Shown: positions 1 through 9,401, counted from the first letter of the stretch. The stretch: 64,000 nt of DNA from Pseudomonas sp. PDM16 (GCF_014851865.1 NZ_JACVAM010000005.1:1-64000), one strand, 5' to 3'. The notes: generated by a model not told the origin, from the letters alone. Numbers and translations: made by a program.

Positions 1-79
1 CCGAACTCAGTAGTGAAACGACGCATCGCCGATGGTAGTGTGGGGTTTCCCCATGTGAGAGTAGGTCATCGTCAAGCTC
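1..79 (+). rRNA. rrf: 5S ribosomal RNA, 3' part (cut by window start)
   Basis: The first 79 bases match the 3' two thirds of pseudomonad 5S rRNA as I remember it: the CCGAACTCAG segment of loop B/helix III, then GATGGTAGTGTGGGG and the terminal GTCAAGCTC helix strand. The 5' part lies before the window. An intrinsic terminator follows directly, so this is the end of an rRNA operon. The exact mature 3' end is uncertain by a base or two. Confidence 0.95.
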
Positions 80-85
80 CTATCC

Positions 86-126
86 CCAAACCCCCATCCG
101 AGCAATCGGGTGGGGGTTTGGCTTTT
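86..126 (+). terminator. Intrinsic terminator of the rRNA operon
   Basis: A 15-bp inverted repeat (86-100 with 107-121, one G-T wobble) with a 6-base loop is followed by CTTTT. It starts seven bases after the 5S 3' end, the usual position of an rrn terminator. Confidence 0.9.
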
Positions 127-215
127 GGGTGCGAGAAAATCAGAAGCGACGTATGCCTAGGGAAGTCCTGAGACAGCTGGCGGAGTAGAGCGGGTCCATC
201 CCACGTAGCGCGCAT

Positions 216-242
216 AAAGGCCACCATCTGCGGTGGCTTTTT
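216..242 (+). terminator. Second intrinsic terminator downstream of the 5S gene
   Basis: GCCACC (220-225) pairs with GGTGGC (232-237) around the loop ATCTGC. The stem is extended by AAA/TTT around a bulged G, and TTTTT runs from 238 to 242. No gene is visible between this and the first terminator, so it is probably a tandem back-up terminator for the rRNA operon. A small RNA between the two cannot be excluded. I see nothing definite in 243-383 before smc. Confidence 0.75.
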
Positions 243-383
243 CATGGGTGAATGGAGCAGCGGGCGCTCCTCGCACTCCCAGTTCTCCATTTCTAGGCAA
301 TTCAGACTCGCATCGCTATGATGCCTGCCTCGAAGGGCCCGCTGCATTTGCGGCTTGAACTAGAGGTTGAGGAACAACCTGAT

Positions 384-3300
384 ATGCGGCTTAAGTGCAT
401 CAAGCTGGCGGGCTTCAAGTCCTTTGTCGATCCGACCACTGTGAGCTTCCCCAGCAATATGGCGGCGGTGGTGGGGCCCAACGGCTGTGGTAAGTCCAAC
501 ATTATCGACGCCGTGCGCTGGGTGATGGGCGAGAGTTCGGCGAAGAACCTGCGCGGCGAGTCGATGACTGACGTCATCTTCAACGGCTCCAATACGCGCA
601 AACCGGTGACCCAGGCCTCCATCGAGCTGATCTTCGATAACTCGGACGGCAGCCTGGCCGGCGAGTACGCCGCCTTCGCCGAGATTTCCATCCGCCGCCG
701 GGTGACCCGCGACTCGCAGAACACCTATTTCCTCAACGGCGTGAAATGCCGCCGGCGCGACATCACCGACATCTTCCTCGGCACCGGCCTGGGTCCGCGC
801 AGCTACTCGATCATTGAGCAGGGCATGATCTCCAAGCTGATCGAGGCCAAGCCGGAAGACCTGCGCAACTTTATCGAGGAAGCCGCCGGCATCTCCAAGT
901 ACAAGGAGCGCCGCCGCGAGACCGAGAGCCGCATTCGCCGCACCCAGGAAAACCTGGCACGCCTGACCGACTTGCGTGAAGAGTTGGAGCGCCAGCTTGA
1001 ACGTCTGCATCGGCAGGCCCAGGCCGCCGAGAAGTACCAGGAATACAAGGCCGAGGAGCGCCAGCTCAAGGCCCAGCTGTCGGCCTTGAAGTGGCAGGCC
1101 TTGAATCTGCAGGTAGGCAGCCGCGAGCAGGTGATCGGCGACCAGGAAGTGGCCTACGAGGCCCTGGTGGCCGAGCAGCGCAGCGCCGACGCCAGCATCG
1201 AGCGCCTGCGCGACGGGCACCACGAGCTGTCCGAGCGCTTCAACCAGGTGCAGGCGCGCTTCTATTCGGTGGGCGGCGATATCGCCCGGGTCGAGCAGAG
1301 CATCCAGCATGGCCAGCAGCGCCTGCGCCAGCTGCAGGACGACCTCAACGAGGCCGAGCGCGCGCGCCTGGAAACCGAATCGCACCTGGGCCATGACCGC
1401 ACCCTGCTGGCCTCCCTGGGCGAAGAGCTGGCCATGCTCGAGCCGGAGCAGGAACTCACCAGCGCCGCCGCCGAAGAGTCCGCCGCGGCCCTGGAAGAGG
1501 CCGAAGGCGCCATGCACGGCTGGCAGGAACAGTGGGAGAGCTTCAACCAGCGCAGCGCCGAGCCGCGCCGCCAGGCCGAAGTGCAGCAGGCGCGTATCGC
1601 CCAGCTGGAACAGAGCCTGGAGCGTTTGGTCGAGCGCCAGCGCCGCCTGAATGACGAGTTGGCCCAACTGGCCGCCGATCCGGAAGATGCCGCGATCCTC
1701 GAGCTGGCCGAGCAACTGGCCGCCAGCGAGATGCAGCTGGACGAACTGCATGCTGCCGAAGAAGGCCAGGCCGAGCGTCTCGAGCAGCTGCGTGGCGAGC
1801 TGCAGCAGGCTACCCAGGCCCAGCAGCAGGCCCAGGGCGAACTGCAGCGACTGAACGGCCGTATCGCTTCGCTGGAGGCGCTGCAGCAGGCTGCGCTGAA
1901 CCCCGGCAAAGGCGCCGCTGAATGGCTGCGTGAGCAGCAGCTGAGTAGCCGCCCGCGCCTGGCCGAAGGTCTGCGCGTGGAGAGCGGCTGGGAGCTGGCC
2001 GTGGAGACGGTGCTGGGCGCCGATCTGCAGGCCGTGCTGCTGGACGATTTCAATGGCTTGAACCTGAACGGCTTCGATCAGGGCGAGCTGCGTTTGATCA
2101 ATCCGCAGGCCGGTGGCGCGCGCATCACCGGCAGCCTGCTGGACAAGGTCGAGGCGAATATCGACCTGGCGCCCTGGCTGGGCAAGGTGCGCCCGGTGGA
2201 GAGCCTGGATCAGGCTCTGGCCCAGCGCCTACAGCTGGGCGATGGCGAGTCGCTGATCAGTCGCGATGGCTATTGGGTCGGCCGACAGTTCCTGCGTGTG
2301 CGGCGTGCCAGCGAGGCTGAGAGCGGCGTGCTGGCGCGCGGCCAGGAGCTGGAGCGGCTACAGGCCGAGCGTGACGAGCGCGAAGCGTCCCTGGCCGATC
2401 TGGACGAGCGCCTGCAGCAGCTGCAGGCCGGTCAGCGCCAGCAGGAAGAGAGCCGCGAGCAGCAGCGCCGCTTGGTACAGGACGAGGCGCGCCGCCAGGG
2501 CGAGCTGAAGGCCAGGCTGTCTGCCGGCCAGGCCAAGGCCGAGCAGTTGGCCCTGCGCCGTCGCCGTCTGGAGGAAGAGCAGGGCGAGGCTGCCGAGCAG
2601 CGCGAGCTGGAGCAGGAAAGCCTGGGCGAGTCACGCCTGGTGCTGCAGGACGCGCTGGACGCCATGGCTGTCGACACCGAGCAGCGCGAGCAGCTGCTGG
2701 CTAGCCGTGACCAGCTGCGCGAGCGCCTCGACCGGGTGCGCCAGGAAGCGCGCCAGCACAAGGATCACGCCCATCAGCTGGCTGTACGCCTGGGTTCGAT
2801 CAAGGCCCAGCACGAGTCAACGCGCCAGGCCCTGGAGCGCCTGGAACTGCAATTCGAGCGCGCCATCGAGCGTCGCGAGCAGCTCAACCTCAATCTGGAG
2901 GAGGGCGCCGCGCCGCTGGAAGAGCTGCGCATGAAACTCGAGGAGCTGCTGGACAAGCGCATGGGCGTGGAGGACGAGCTCAAGCTCGCCCGCCTGGCCC
3001 TGGAAGATGCTGACCGCGAGCTACGCGACGCCGAGAAGCGCCGCAGCCAGGCCGAGCAGCAGGCGCAACTGCTGCGTGGCCAGCTGGAACAGCAGCGCAT
3101 GGACTGGCAAGGCCTGAACGTGCGGCGCAAGGCCCTGCAGGACCAGTTGCTGGAAGAGGGCTACGACCTGCACGGCGTGCTCGCCACTCTGCCGAGCGAA
3201 GCCAGTGAGGCTGCCTGGGAACAGCAACTGGAGCAGCTGGCGGCGCGTATCGGCCGTCTCGGCGCGATCAACCTGGCGGCCATCGACGAATACCAGCAGC

Positions 3301-3872
3301 AGTCCGAGCGCAAGCGCTACCTGGACGCGCAGAACGCTGACCTGGTGGAGGCGCTGGATACCCTGGAAAACGTCATCCGCAAGATCGACAAGGAAACCCG
3401 CAATCGCTTCAAAGACACCTTTGACCAGATCAACGCCGGCCTGCAGGCGCTGTTCCCCAAGGTGTTCGGCGGAGGTCACGCCTACCTGGAGCTGACCGGC
3501 GAAGACTTGCTGGATACCGGCGTGGCGATCATGGCGCGCCCGCCGGGCAAGAAGAACAGCACCATCCACCTGCTGTCCGGTGGAGAGAAGGCGCTGACCG
3601 CCCTGGCGCTGGTGTTCGCCATCTTCAAGTTGAACCCGGCGCCGTTCTGCATGCTCGATGAAGTGGACGCACCGCTCGACGACGCCAACGTCGGTCGCTA
3701 CGCGCGGTTGGTCAAGGAGATGTCGGAGACGGTGCAGTTCATCTACATCACCCACAACAAGATCGCCATGGAGATGGCCGATCAGCTGATGGGGGTGACC
3801 ATGCACGAGCCGGGTTGCTCGCGCCTGGTGGCGGTGGATGTTGAAGAGGCGATGAACCTGGTCGAGGCGTGA
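384..3872 (+). CDS. smc: Chromosome partition protein SMC
   Basis: Structural-maintenance-of-chromosomes ATPase, the core of bacterial condensin, which acts on the nucleoid as a dimer with kleisin partners. The 1162-residue product has an N-terminal ATPase half with Walker A GPNGCGKSN at about 31-39. A long Glu/Arg/Gln-rich coiled coil (about 170-500 and 660-1000) flanks a globular hinge (about 515-660). The C-terminal half carries the signature LSGGEKAL and Walker B FCMLDEVDAPLDD. The start at 384 (MRLKCIKLAGFKSF) is preceded by a GAGGA-type ribosome site. An in-frame upstream ATG at 318 would add 22 residues that do not look like SMC. zipA and ligA follow in the same direction, the usual Pseudomonas order. 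Confidence 0.97.
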   Translation: MRLKCIKLAGFKSFVDPTTVSFPSNMAAVVGPNGCGKSNIIDAVRWVMGESSAKNLRGESMTDVIFNGSNTRKPVTQASIELIFDNSDGSLAGEYAAFAEISIRRRVTRDSQNTYFLNGVKCRRRDITDIFLGTGLGPRSYSIIEQGMISKLIEAKPEDLRNFIEEAAGISKYKERRRETESRIRRTQENLARLTDLREELERQLERLHRQAQAAEKYQEYKAEERQLKAQLSALKWQALNLQVGSREQVIGDQEVAYEALVAEQRSADASIERLRDGHHELSERFNQVQARFYSVGGDIARVEQSIQHGQQRLRQLQDDLNEAERARLETESHLGHDRTLLASLGEELAMLEPEQELTSAAAEESAAALEEAEGAMHGWQEQWESFNQRSAEPRRQAEVQQARIAQLEQSLERLVERQRRLNDELAQLAADPEDAAILELAEQLAASEMQLDELHAAEEGQAERLEQLRGELQQATQAQQQAQGELQRLNGRIASLEALQQAALNPGKGAAEWLREQQLSSRPRLAEGLRVESGWELAVETVLGADLQAVLLDDFNGLNLNGFDQGELRLINPQAGGARITGSLLDKVEANIDLAPWLGKVRPVESLDQALAQRLQLGDGESLISRDGYWVGRQFLRVRRASEAESGVLARGQELERLQAERDEREASLADLDERLQQLQAGQRQQEESREQQRRLVQDEARRQGELKARLSAGQAKAEQLALRRRRLEEEQGEAAEQRELEQESLGESRLVLQDALDAMAVDTEQREQLLASRDQLRERLDRVRQEARQHKDHAHQLAVRLGSIKAQHESTRQALERLELQFERAIERREQLNLNLEEGAAPLEELRMKLEELLDKRMGVEDELKLARLALEDADRELRDAEKRRSQAEQQAQLLRGQLEQQRMDWQGLNVRRKALQDQLLEEGYDLHGVLATLPSEASEAAWEQQLEQLAARIGRLGAINLAAIDEYQQQSERKRYLDAQNADLVEALDTLENVIRKIDKETRNRFKDTFDQINAGLQALFPKVFGGGHAYLELTGEDLLDTGVAIMARPPGKKNSTIHLLSGGEKALTALALVFAIFKLNPAPFCMLDEVDAPLDDANVGRYARLVKEMSETVQFIYITHNKIAMEMADQLMGVTMHEPGCSRLVAVDVEEAMNLVEA

Positions 3873-3955
3873 AACTTCAGGAAATGCCTTGCAGCGGTGC
3901 ACATTTACCATTCGTCGTGCTAGCTTACACACACTTTTGTTACACGCGAAAAATC

Positions 3956-3971
3956 CTGTAGAAACATACAG
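3956..3971. promoter_or_regulatory. Candidate LexA (SOS) box upstream of zipA
   Basis: CTGTAGAAACATACAG has CTG-N10-CAG spacing and perfect CTGTA/TACAG arms. It agrees at 13 of 16 positions with CTGTATATATATACAG. It lies 75 bp before the zipA start. Assigned by pattern only. Confidence 0.45.
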
Positions 3972-3986
3972 TTGTTCGCGTTCCAA

Positions 3987-4017
3987 AAGGGCAGGAAGCC
4001 CTTATTTTCATTATGTT
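3987..4017 (+). terminator. Weak terminator-like hairpin between smc and zipA
   Basis: AAGGGC (3987-3992) and GCCCTT (3998-4003) form a 6-bp stem with a 5-base loop, followed by a T-rich but interrupted tract containing TTTT and TTTTTT. It could end smc transcripts or attenuate read-through into zipA. The short stem keeps this tentative. Confidence 0.3.
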
Positions 4018-4046
4018 TTTTCATCGTTCAGGGGCTTGGGAGTTAC

Positions 4047-4853
4047 ATGGAGCTGCGCTATTGGCTGATCGTCGTGGGAGTCATCGTCATCGTCGGTATC
4101 CTATTTGATGGCTGGCGAAGGATGCGGGGCGGCAGTGGCAAGCTGAAATTCAAGCTGGACCACAGCTTCAGCAATCTGCCTGACGATGGCACTGATCCCG
4201 ATCTGCTTGGCCCTGCACGAGTCATCGATCGCAAGCGCGAACCCGAATTCAACGAAGAAGACATGCCCTCCATGAGCGCCAGCGATATCAATCGCCGACG
4301 CAACCTGGAGCCTCATCAGGGCGACCTCAATCTCGATGCAGACGAGCCGGTGCCGACCCTTCTGACTCCAGTCGAAGAAGACGACAAGCCCTCTGCCAGG
4401 CCGCTCGATCAGCAGCCGGTAGAAGAGGTGCTGGTGATCAATGTGATCTCGCGCGACGCCGAAGGCTTCAAAGGCCCGGCACTTCTGCAGAATATTCTGG
4501 AGAGTGGCCTTCGCTTCGGCGAGATGGACATCTTCCATCGCCACGAGAGCATGGCCGGCAACGGCGAGGTGCTGTTCTCCATGGCCAATGGCGTCAAGCC
4601 GGGTACCTTCGACCTGGACGATTTCGAGCTGTTCTACACCCCGGCGGTGAGCTTCTTCCTCGGACTGCCGGGCCCGCGCCATCCGAAGCAGGCGTTCGAC
4701 GTGATGATCGCCGCCGCCCGGAAGCTGGCTCATGAGTTGAACGGCGAGCTGAAGGACGACCAGCGCAGTGTGATGACCGCACAGACCATCGAGCACTACC
4801 GCCAGCGCATCGTCGAGTTCGAGCGCAAGAGGCAGCTCGCCGGCAAACGCTGA
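4047..4853 (+). CDS. zipA: Cell division protein ZipA
   Basis: Inner-membrane protein that binds the FtsZ C-terminal tail and tethers the Z-ring. The 268-residue product begins with a single N-terminal membrane segment (MELRYWLIVVGVIVIVGILF) and a short basic stretch. An acidic/Pro-rich linker (about 40-130) follows, then the compact ZipA C-terminal FtsZ-binding domain (about 135-262, starting near VLVINVISRDAEGF). The start at 4047 puts the membrane helix at the extreme N terminus as expected; a TTG 75 bases upstream gives an extension with no family support. It sits between smc and ligA. A LexA-box-like sequence and a weak hairpin lie in the upstream gap. Confidence 0.95.
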   Translation: MELRYWLIVVGVIVIVGILFDGWRRMRGGSGKLKFKLDHSFSNLPDDGTDPDLLGPARVIDRKREPEFNEEDMPSMSASDINRRRNLEPHQGDLNLDADEPVPTLLTPVEEDDKPSARPLDQQPVEEVLVINVISRDAEGFKGPALLQNILESGLRFGEMDIFHRHESMAGNGEVLFSMANGVKPGTFDLDDFELFYTPAVSFFLGLPGPRHPKQAFDVMIAAARKLAHELNGELKDDQRSVMTAQTIEHYRQRIVEFERKRQLAGKR

Positions 4854-4921
4854 TCGCTCCACCGCATGCAATCCCAAGAGCAGCCTAGGCTGCTCTTGGC
4901 GTTTTCAAGGACACACGCACC

Positions 4922-7297
4922 ATGACCGACGCCGCCCAACGCATTACCGAGCTCCGTGCCGAGCTGGATGAGCACAACTACCGCTACTACGTGCTGGACG
5001 AGCCGAGTGTGCCGGACGCCGAGTACGACCGCCTGTTCCGCGAACTGCAGGCGTTGGAGGCGGAGCATCCCGAACTGGTGACGCCGGAATCGCCGACCCA
5101 GCGCGTGGGCGGCGAGGCGCTGAGCGCCTTCGGCGAGGTGCGCCACGAAGTACCCATGCTCAGCCTGGGCAACGCCTTCGAGGAAGAGGATCTGCGGGCC
5201 TTCGACCGCAGTGTGCAGAGCGGCCTCGGCATTTCGGGCGGAGCCCATACCGGAGACCTGTTCGGCGGCGGTGCCGAGGTGGAATACAGCTGCGAGCCCA
5301 AGCTCGATGGCCTGGCGGTCAGCCTGCTGTACCGCGACGGCCAGCTTGTGCGCGGTGCCACCCGTGGCGATGGCAGCACGGGCGAAGACATCAGCGCCAA
5401 CGTGCGCACCATTCGCAACGTGCCGCTCAAGCTGCAGGGCTCGGGCTGGCCGGCGGTACTGGAAGTGCGTGGCGAGGTCTACATGCCCAAGGCCGGCTTC
5501 GACGAGCTCAATGCGCGTCAGGCCGAGAGCGGCGGCAAGACTTTCGCCAACCCACGCAACGCCGCGGCCGGCAGCCTGCGCCAGCTGGACCCACGCATCA
5601 CCGCCAGCCGTCCGCTGGAGTTCTGCTGCTACGGCGTTGGCCAGGTCAGCGGTGAACTGCCGGCCACCCAGGTCGGCATGCTGCAGCAACTCAAGGCCTG
5701 GGGTGTCCCGATTAGTCGCGAGCTGAAACTGGCCAAGGGCGTGGAGGCCTGCCTGGATTATTACCGTGACATCGGCGAGCGGCGTATGGACCTGGCCTAT
5801 GACATCGACGGCGTGGTGTTCAAGGTCAACAACATCGAGGACCAGCAGCAGCTGGGCTTCCGCGCGCGCACCCCGCATTGGGCGCTGGCCCACAAGTTCC
5901 CTGCCCAGGAAGAACTCACCGAGCTGCTGGATGTGGAGTTCCAGGTCGGCCGCACCGGCGCCGTCACTCCGGTGGCGCGCCTCAAGCCGGTCAAGGTGGC
6001 CGGCGTCATTGTGGCCAATGCCACGTTGCACAATATGGACGAGGTCGCTCGCCTGGGCCTGATGATCGGCGACACGGTGATCATTCGCCGCGCTGGCGAC
6101 GTGATTCCACAGGTGATGCAGGTGGTCACCGAGCGTCGTCCCGCCGATGCTCGCCCGGTGCATGTGCCGGAGCAGTGCCCGGTGTGTGGCTCCGCGGTCG
6201 AGCGTACCCAGCTGGTCAAGCGCGCCAAAGGCAAGGAAACCACCAGCGAAGGCTCGGTCTACCGCTGCGTCGGTCGCCTGGCCTGCGGTGCCCAGCTCAA
6301 GCAGGCGATCATTCACTTCGCCTCGCGCCGTGCGCTGGATATCGAGGGCCTGGGCGACAAGATCGTCGAGCAACTGGTGGACACCGGCCTGGTGGCCTCG
6401 CCGGCCGACCTGTTTACCCTGACCTACGAGCAGGTGGTGGTGCTGGAGGGCTTCGCCGACCTGTCGACCCGCAACCTGCTGGCGGCGATCAAGGCCAGTG
6501 CCAAGCCGACGCTGGCGCGCTTTATCTATGCCCTGGGCATCCCGGATGTGGGCGAGGAAACCGCCAAGCTGCTGGCCCGTGCCCTTGGCTCGCTGGCTCG
6601 CATCCGCCAAGCGCTGCCAGAGGTGTTGACCTATCTACCGGATGTGGGCCTGGAGGTGGCGTTCGAGATCCACAATTTCTTCGGCGACGCGCACAACCTC
6701 AAGGTCATTGATGACCTGTTGGCGCGGGGTGTCGAGCTGCAGGAGGAAGGCGATCTCAGCCCCGAGTTCTCTGCCTGCGCCACGCTGCCGGGATTCATCG
6801 ACAAGCTCAACATCCCCTTCATCGCCGCCACCGGTGCGGAGAAGTTGGCGGCGAAATTCGGCTCTCTGGAGGGCGTGATCAAGGCCGACTGGCTGGATCT
6901 GCGCCAGGTGGAGCGTCTCAACGAGAAGGCCGCCAAGTCCCTGCGCGACTTCTTTGACGTACCGGGCAACGCCGAGCGTGCCACACGGATCGAGGCGCAA
7001 TTGCGTGACTTCGGCATGCACTGGCAGAGCGAGAAGAAAGTGGTCGAAGGCCTGCCGCTGGCCGGGCAGACCTGGGTGTTGACCGGCACGCTAGAGGCGC
7101 TGAGCCGCGATGCTGGCAAGGAAAAACTGGAGAGCCTGGGCGCCAAGGTGGCCGGTTCGGTGTCGGCCAAGACTGCCTGCGTGGTGGCGGGTCCGGGGGC
7201 GGGCTCCAAGCTGGTCAAGGCCACCGAGCTTGGGGTTCGTGTGATGGATGAAGAGGCATTCATCGCCTTGCTCGTGGAGCACGGGATGGCTCCCTGA
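4922..7297 (+). CDS. ligA: NAD+-dependent DNA ligase LigA
   Basis: Seals nicks in replication and repair using NAD+. The 791-residue protein has the N-terminal Ia domain with the NMN-site pattern HNYRYYVLD near 18-26 and the adenylation motif CEPKLDGLAV with the nucleophile at Lys127. OB-fold, a four-Cys zinc finger (CPVCGS onward), HhH repeats and a C-terminal BRCT domain (about 705-785, LAGQTWVLTGTLE) follow. It is longer than the roughly 670 residues of E. coli LigA but matches the length I recall for Pseudomonas, which has extra sequence around residues 100-120 and before the BRCT domain. The ribosome site AAGGA lies just upstream of the ATG. Confidence 0.97.
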   Translation: MTDAAQRITELRAELDEHNYRYYVLDEPSVPDAEYDRLFRELQALEAEHPELVTPESPTQRVGGEALSAFGEVRHEVPMLSLGNAFEEEDLRAFDRSVQSGLGISGGAHTGDLFGGGAEVEYSCEPKLDGLAVSLLYRDGQLVRGATRGDGSTGEDISANVRTIRNVPLKLQGSGWPAVLEVRGEVYMPKAGFDELNARQAESGGKTFANPRNAAAGSLRQLDPRITASRPLEFCCYGVGQVSGELPATQVGMLQQLKAWGVPISRELKLAKGVEACLDYYRDIGERRMDLAYDIDGVVFKVNNIEDQQQLGFRARTPHWALAHKFPAQEELTELLDVEFQVGRTGAVTPVARLKPVKVAGVIVANATLHNMDEVARLGLMIGDTVIIRRAGDVIPQVMQVVTERRPADARPVHVPEQCPVCGSAVERTQLVKRAKGKETTSEGSVYRCVGRLACGAQLKQAIIHFASRRALDIEGLGDKIVEQLVDTGLVASPADLFTLTYEQVVVLEGFADLSTRNLLAAIKASAKPTLARFIYALGIPDVGEETAKLLARALGSLARIRQALPEVLTYLPDVGLEVAFEIHNFFGDAHNLKVIDDLLARGVELQEEGDLSPEFSACATLPGFIDKLNIPFIAATGAEKLAAKFGSLEGVIKADWLDLRQVERLNEKAAKSLRDFFDVPGNAERATRIEAQLRDFGMHWQSEKKVVEGLPLAGQTWVLTGTLEALSRDAGKEKLESLGAKVAGSVSAKTACVVAGPGAGSKLVKATELGVRVMDEEAFIALLVEHGMAP

Positions 7298-7308
7298 CCT
7301 CTGGGGTT

Positions 7309-7325
7309 GGGGCCGAGGCGGCCCC
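7309..7325. terminator. Hairpin between convergent ligA and HU-like gene
   Basis: GGGGCC (7309-7314) pairs with GGCCCC (7320-7325) around a 5-base loop, in the 36-bp gap between the two stop codons. There is no real T tract on either strand, so its termination strength is uncertain. Confidence 0.35.
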
Positions 7326-7333
7326 TATGTCTT

Positions 7334-7612
7334 TCAGTTCAGGCCGTCGACCAGAGCCTTGGCTGGTACCAGTTTTATAGCCTTCTTGGCGGCGATCTGG
7401 ATCGGCTTGCCGGTGGCCGGATTGCGGCCGGTACGGGCCGGGCGCTCGGTCACCTTGAGTTTGCCGATACCGGGAAGGCTGATCTCGCCGTCATTTTCCA
7501 AAGCGTCGGCCACGATGTCGCCCAACTGCTCCAGGAGCGCTCGTACATCCGTCTTCTGCAGGTCGGTGGATTCGGCGAGGTCGGATATCAACTGATCTTT
7601 GGTAATGGCCAT
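7334..7612 (-). CDS. HU-family DNA-binding protein (HU-like paralogue)
   Basis: A 92-residue histone-like protein. The N-terminal helical dimerisation part starts MAITKDQLISDLAE. The beta-arm region carries the family signature GKLKVTERPARTGRNPATGK (about 51-70), which intercalates into the DNA minor groove. The sequence starts MAITKDQ rather than MNKSEL, so it is one of the HU paralogues of pseudomonads and not HupB. The ATG at 7612 is chosen because it gives the canonical N terminus; upstream in-frame codons add an unrelated stretch. It is transcribed away from the chemoreceptor gene and converges on ligA. Confidence 0.9.
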   Translation of the reverse strand: MAITKDQLISDLAESTDLQKTDVRALLEQLGDIVADALENDGEISLPGIGKLKVTERPARTGRNPATGKPIQIAAKKAIKLVPAKALVDGLN

Positions 7613-7740
7613 GAGGCACTCCATGCAGGGTGGGGAAGGCCCTTGGGCGGGCTTTACGGCGGGCACGCTACCACAAAGCGGTGAAGAATGAGGGCGGCTA
7701 TGCTGGAGGCATAACATCACTGCCTGTCTCGGAGCCGATC

Positions 7741-9375
7741 ATGCTGCGTCTGTTTGCCGACCTCGGTTTTCGCTGGAAAATTGCCCTGCCGATTCTCCTG
7801 CTCGCCCTGTTGCTGCTCGTGATGGGCGGACTCGGCATGCAGGGCATCGGTCAGGTGGCCGACTCCAGTACCCGTCTGACCAATCGCTATCTGCCCGCCA
7901 TCAGTCTGCTGCTCAATGCCGACCGGGACCTGTATCAGGCCTTCGTTGCCGAGCGCAGTCTGCTCGATGAGGCGGCAGGGCAATATGCCGATGCACTCAA
8001 GGCGTCCCATGCGGAGAACCTGCAGCAGGCCTACGACCGGGTGCACAAGTATGCAGATATGCAGCCAGGACCGGAGGCCACCAGGTTGGTTGCCGATTTC
8101 GACCGAGGTTTCGCGCAGTGGAAGGCGACATCCGGCCGGGTGGTCGAGCTTTCGTCCAGTGATCCGACTGCGGCTTCGATACTGAGCTATGGGGACAGCG
8201 AGGCACACTTCGAGGCGATGCGCGCCCCTATCGACCAGCTCGGTGAGCTGGAGGATGGCGCAGCCAATTCCGAGGGCGCAGCCGCTATCGAGTTGGGCGA
8301 CAGACGCAGTTGGCAGCAGGGTATGGTAATCGTCATCGGCCTGCTGCTCTGTGTCGTGCTGGTTCTGGGGTTTCCTGCCCTGGTCACGCGTCCGCTGCAC
8401 AATCTGCTCAACCGTATCGAGCAGATTGCCGAGGGCGATGGCGACCTTCGAGTGCGCCTGGAGGTGCAGTCGCGCGATGAGCTGGGCAAGCTCAGCGATG
8501 CTTTCAACCGCTTCCTCGACAAGTTACAGCCGCTGATCCGCGAGGTCGGCAGGGTAACCGGCGAAGTCGCCGACTCGGCGCAGACCCTGGCCGGCATGGC
8601 GGCCGCCAACGACCGGCTGATCAGCAGTGAGCACGCGGCGGTCGATCAGGTCAGTACCGCCGCTACCGAGATGAGCGCCGCGGTGCATGAGGTGGCGCGC
8701 AATGCGCAGAACGCCGCCGATGCTGCGCGCAGTGCCGAGGTGCAGTCTCGCGAGGGTGCGGAGGTGGTGGGGGCTACCATCCATGCCATCCGCCAACTGG
8801 CCCATGAGGTCGAGAGCGCGTCCGATACGATCCAGACCCTAGAGCAGGAGACAGCCAACATCGGTGCCGTGCTGGCGGTGATCAAGGGTATTGCCGAGCA
8901 GACCAATCTTCTGGCGCTCAACGCGGCCATCGAGGCTGCACGGGCTGGAGAGCAGGGCCGCGGCTTCGCTGTGGTGGCCGACGAGGTACGCGCTCTGGCG
9001 GCACGTACCCAGGATTCGACCAAGGACATCCAGGAGATGATCGAGCGCCTGCAGTCTGGCGTGCAGAATGCGGTCAAGGCCATGCATTCCGGTAGCGCCA
9101 AGGCTCGCGACAGCGTGGAGCGTGCGGCCGGTGTCGATGGTGCGCTGTCGGCGACAGGTGATTCGGTGGCGCGAATCAACGACATGGCCGCGCAGATCGC
9201 CACCGCCTGCGAGGAGCAGAGCAGTGTGACCGAGGAGATCGCCCGCAACATCAGCGATATCCGCGATCTCTCCAATGAAGCGGCGCAGACGTCCGAGCAG
9301 AGTACCCAGGCCAGCGCCCGGTTGTCCGAGCTATCCCACGGGCTGGCGCAGCTGGTCGGGCGCTTCAGGGTCTGA
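7741..9375 (+). CDS. Methyl-accepting chemotaxis protein
   Basis: Transmembrane chemoreceptor of 544 residues. A first membrane helix (about 10-32) is followed by a periplasmic ligand domain of some 160 residues that looks helical (4-helix-bundle type). A second membrane helix (about 190-213, VIVIGLLLCVVLVLGF) leads to a HAMP domain (about 215-268) and a long cytoplasmic signalling hairpin. The tip carries the conserved QTNLLALNAAIEAARAGEQG, where CheA/CheW bind. No C-terminal pentapeptide for CheR docking is visible. The ligand cannot be deduced. The start is supported by GGAG eight bases upstream. The gene stands alone, divergent from the HU-like gene and with no che genes nearby. Confidence 0.93.
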   Translation: MLRLFADLGFRWKIALPILLLALLLLVMGGLGMQGIGQVADSSTRLTNRYLPAISLLLNADRDLYQAFVAERSLLDEAAGQYADALKASHAENLQQAYDRVHKYADMQPGPEATRLVADFDRGFAQWKATSGRVVELSSSDPTAASILSYGDSEAHFEAMRAPIDQLGELEDGAANSEGAAAIELGDRRSWQQGMVIVIGLLLCVVLVLGFPALVTRPLHNLLNRIEQIAEGDGDLRVRLEVQSRDELGKLSDAFNRFLDKLQPLIREVGRVTGEVADSAQTLAGMAAANDRLISSEHAAVDQVSTAATEMSAAVHEVARNAQNAADAARSAEVQSREGAEVVGATIHAIRQLAHEVESASDTIQTLEQETANIGAVLAVIKGIAEQTNLLALNAAIEAARAGEQGRGFAVVADEVRALAARTQDSTKDIQEMIERLQSGVQNAVKAMHSGSAKARDSVERAAGVDGALSATGDSVARINDMAAQIATACEEQSSVTEEIARNISDIRDLSNEAAQTSEQSTQASARLSELSHGLAQLVGRFRV

Positions 9376-9401
9376 GCCGCTGGGCTAAGTACTTGAAGTG
9401 C

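Noticed and set aside
3972..4046. Longer zipA starting at TTG 3972
   Set aside because: The extension overlaps a terminator-like hairpin and would push the membrane anchor away from the N terminus, unlike all ZipA proteins I know.
4796..6610. Antisense frame of 604 codons opposite ligA
   Set aside because: No ribosome site, no motif, fully inside ligA.
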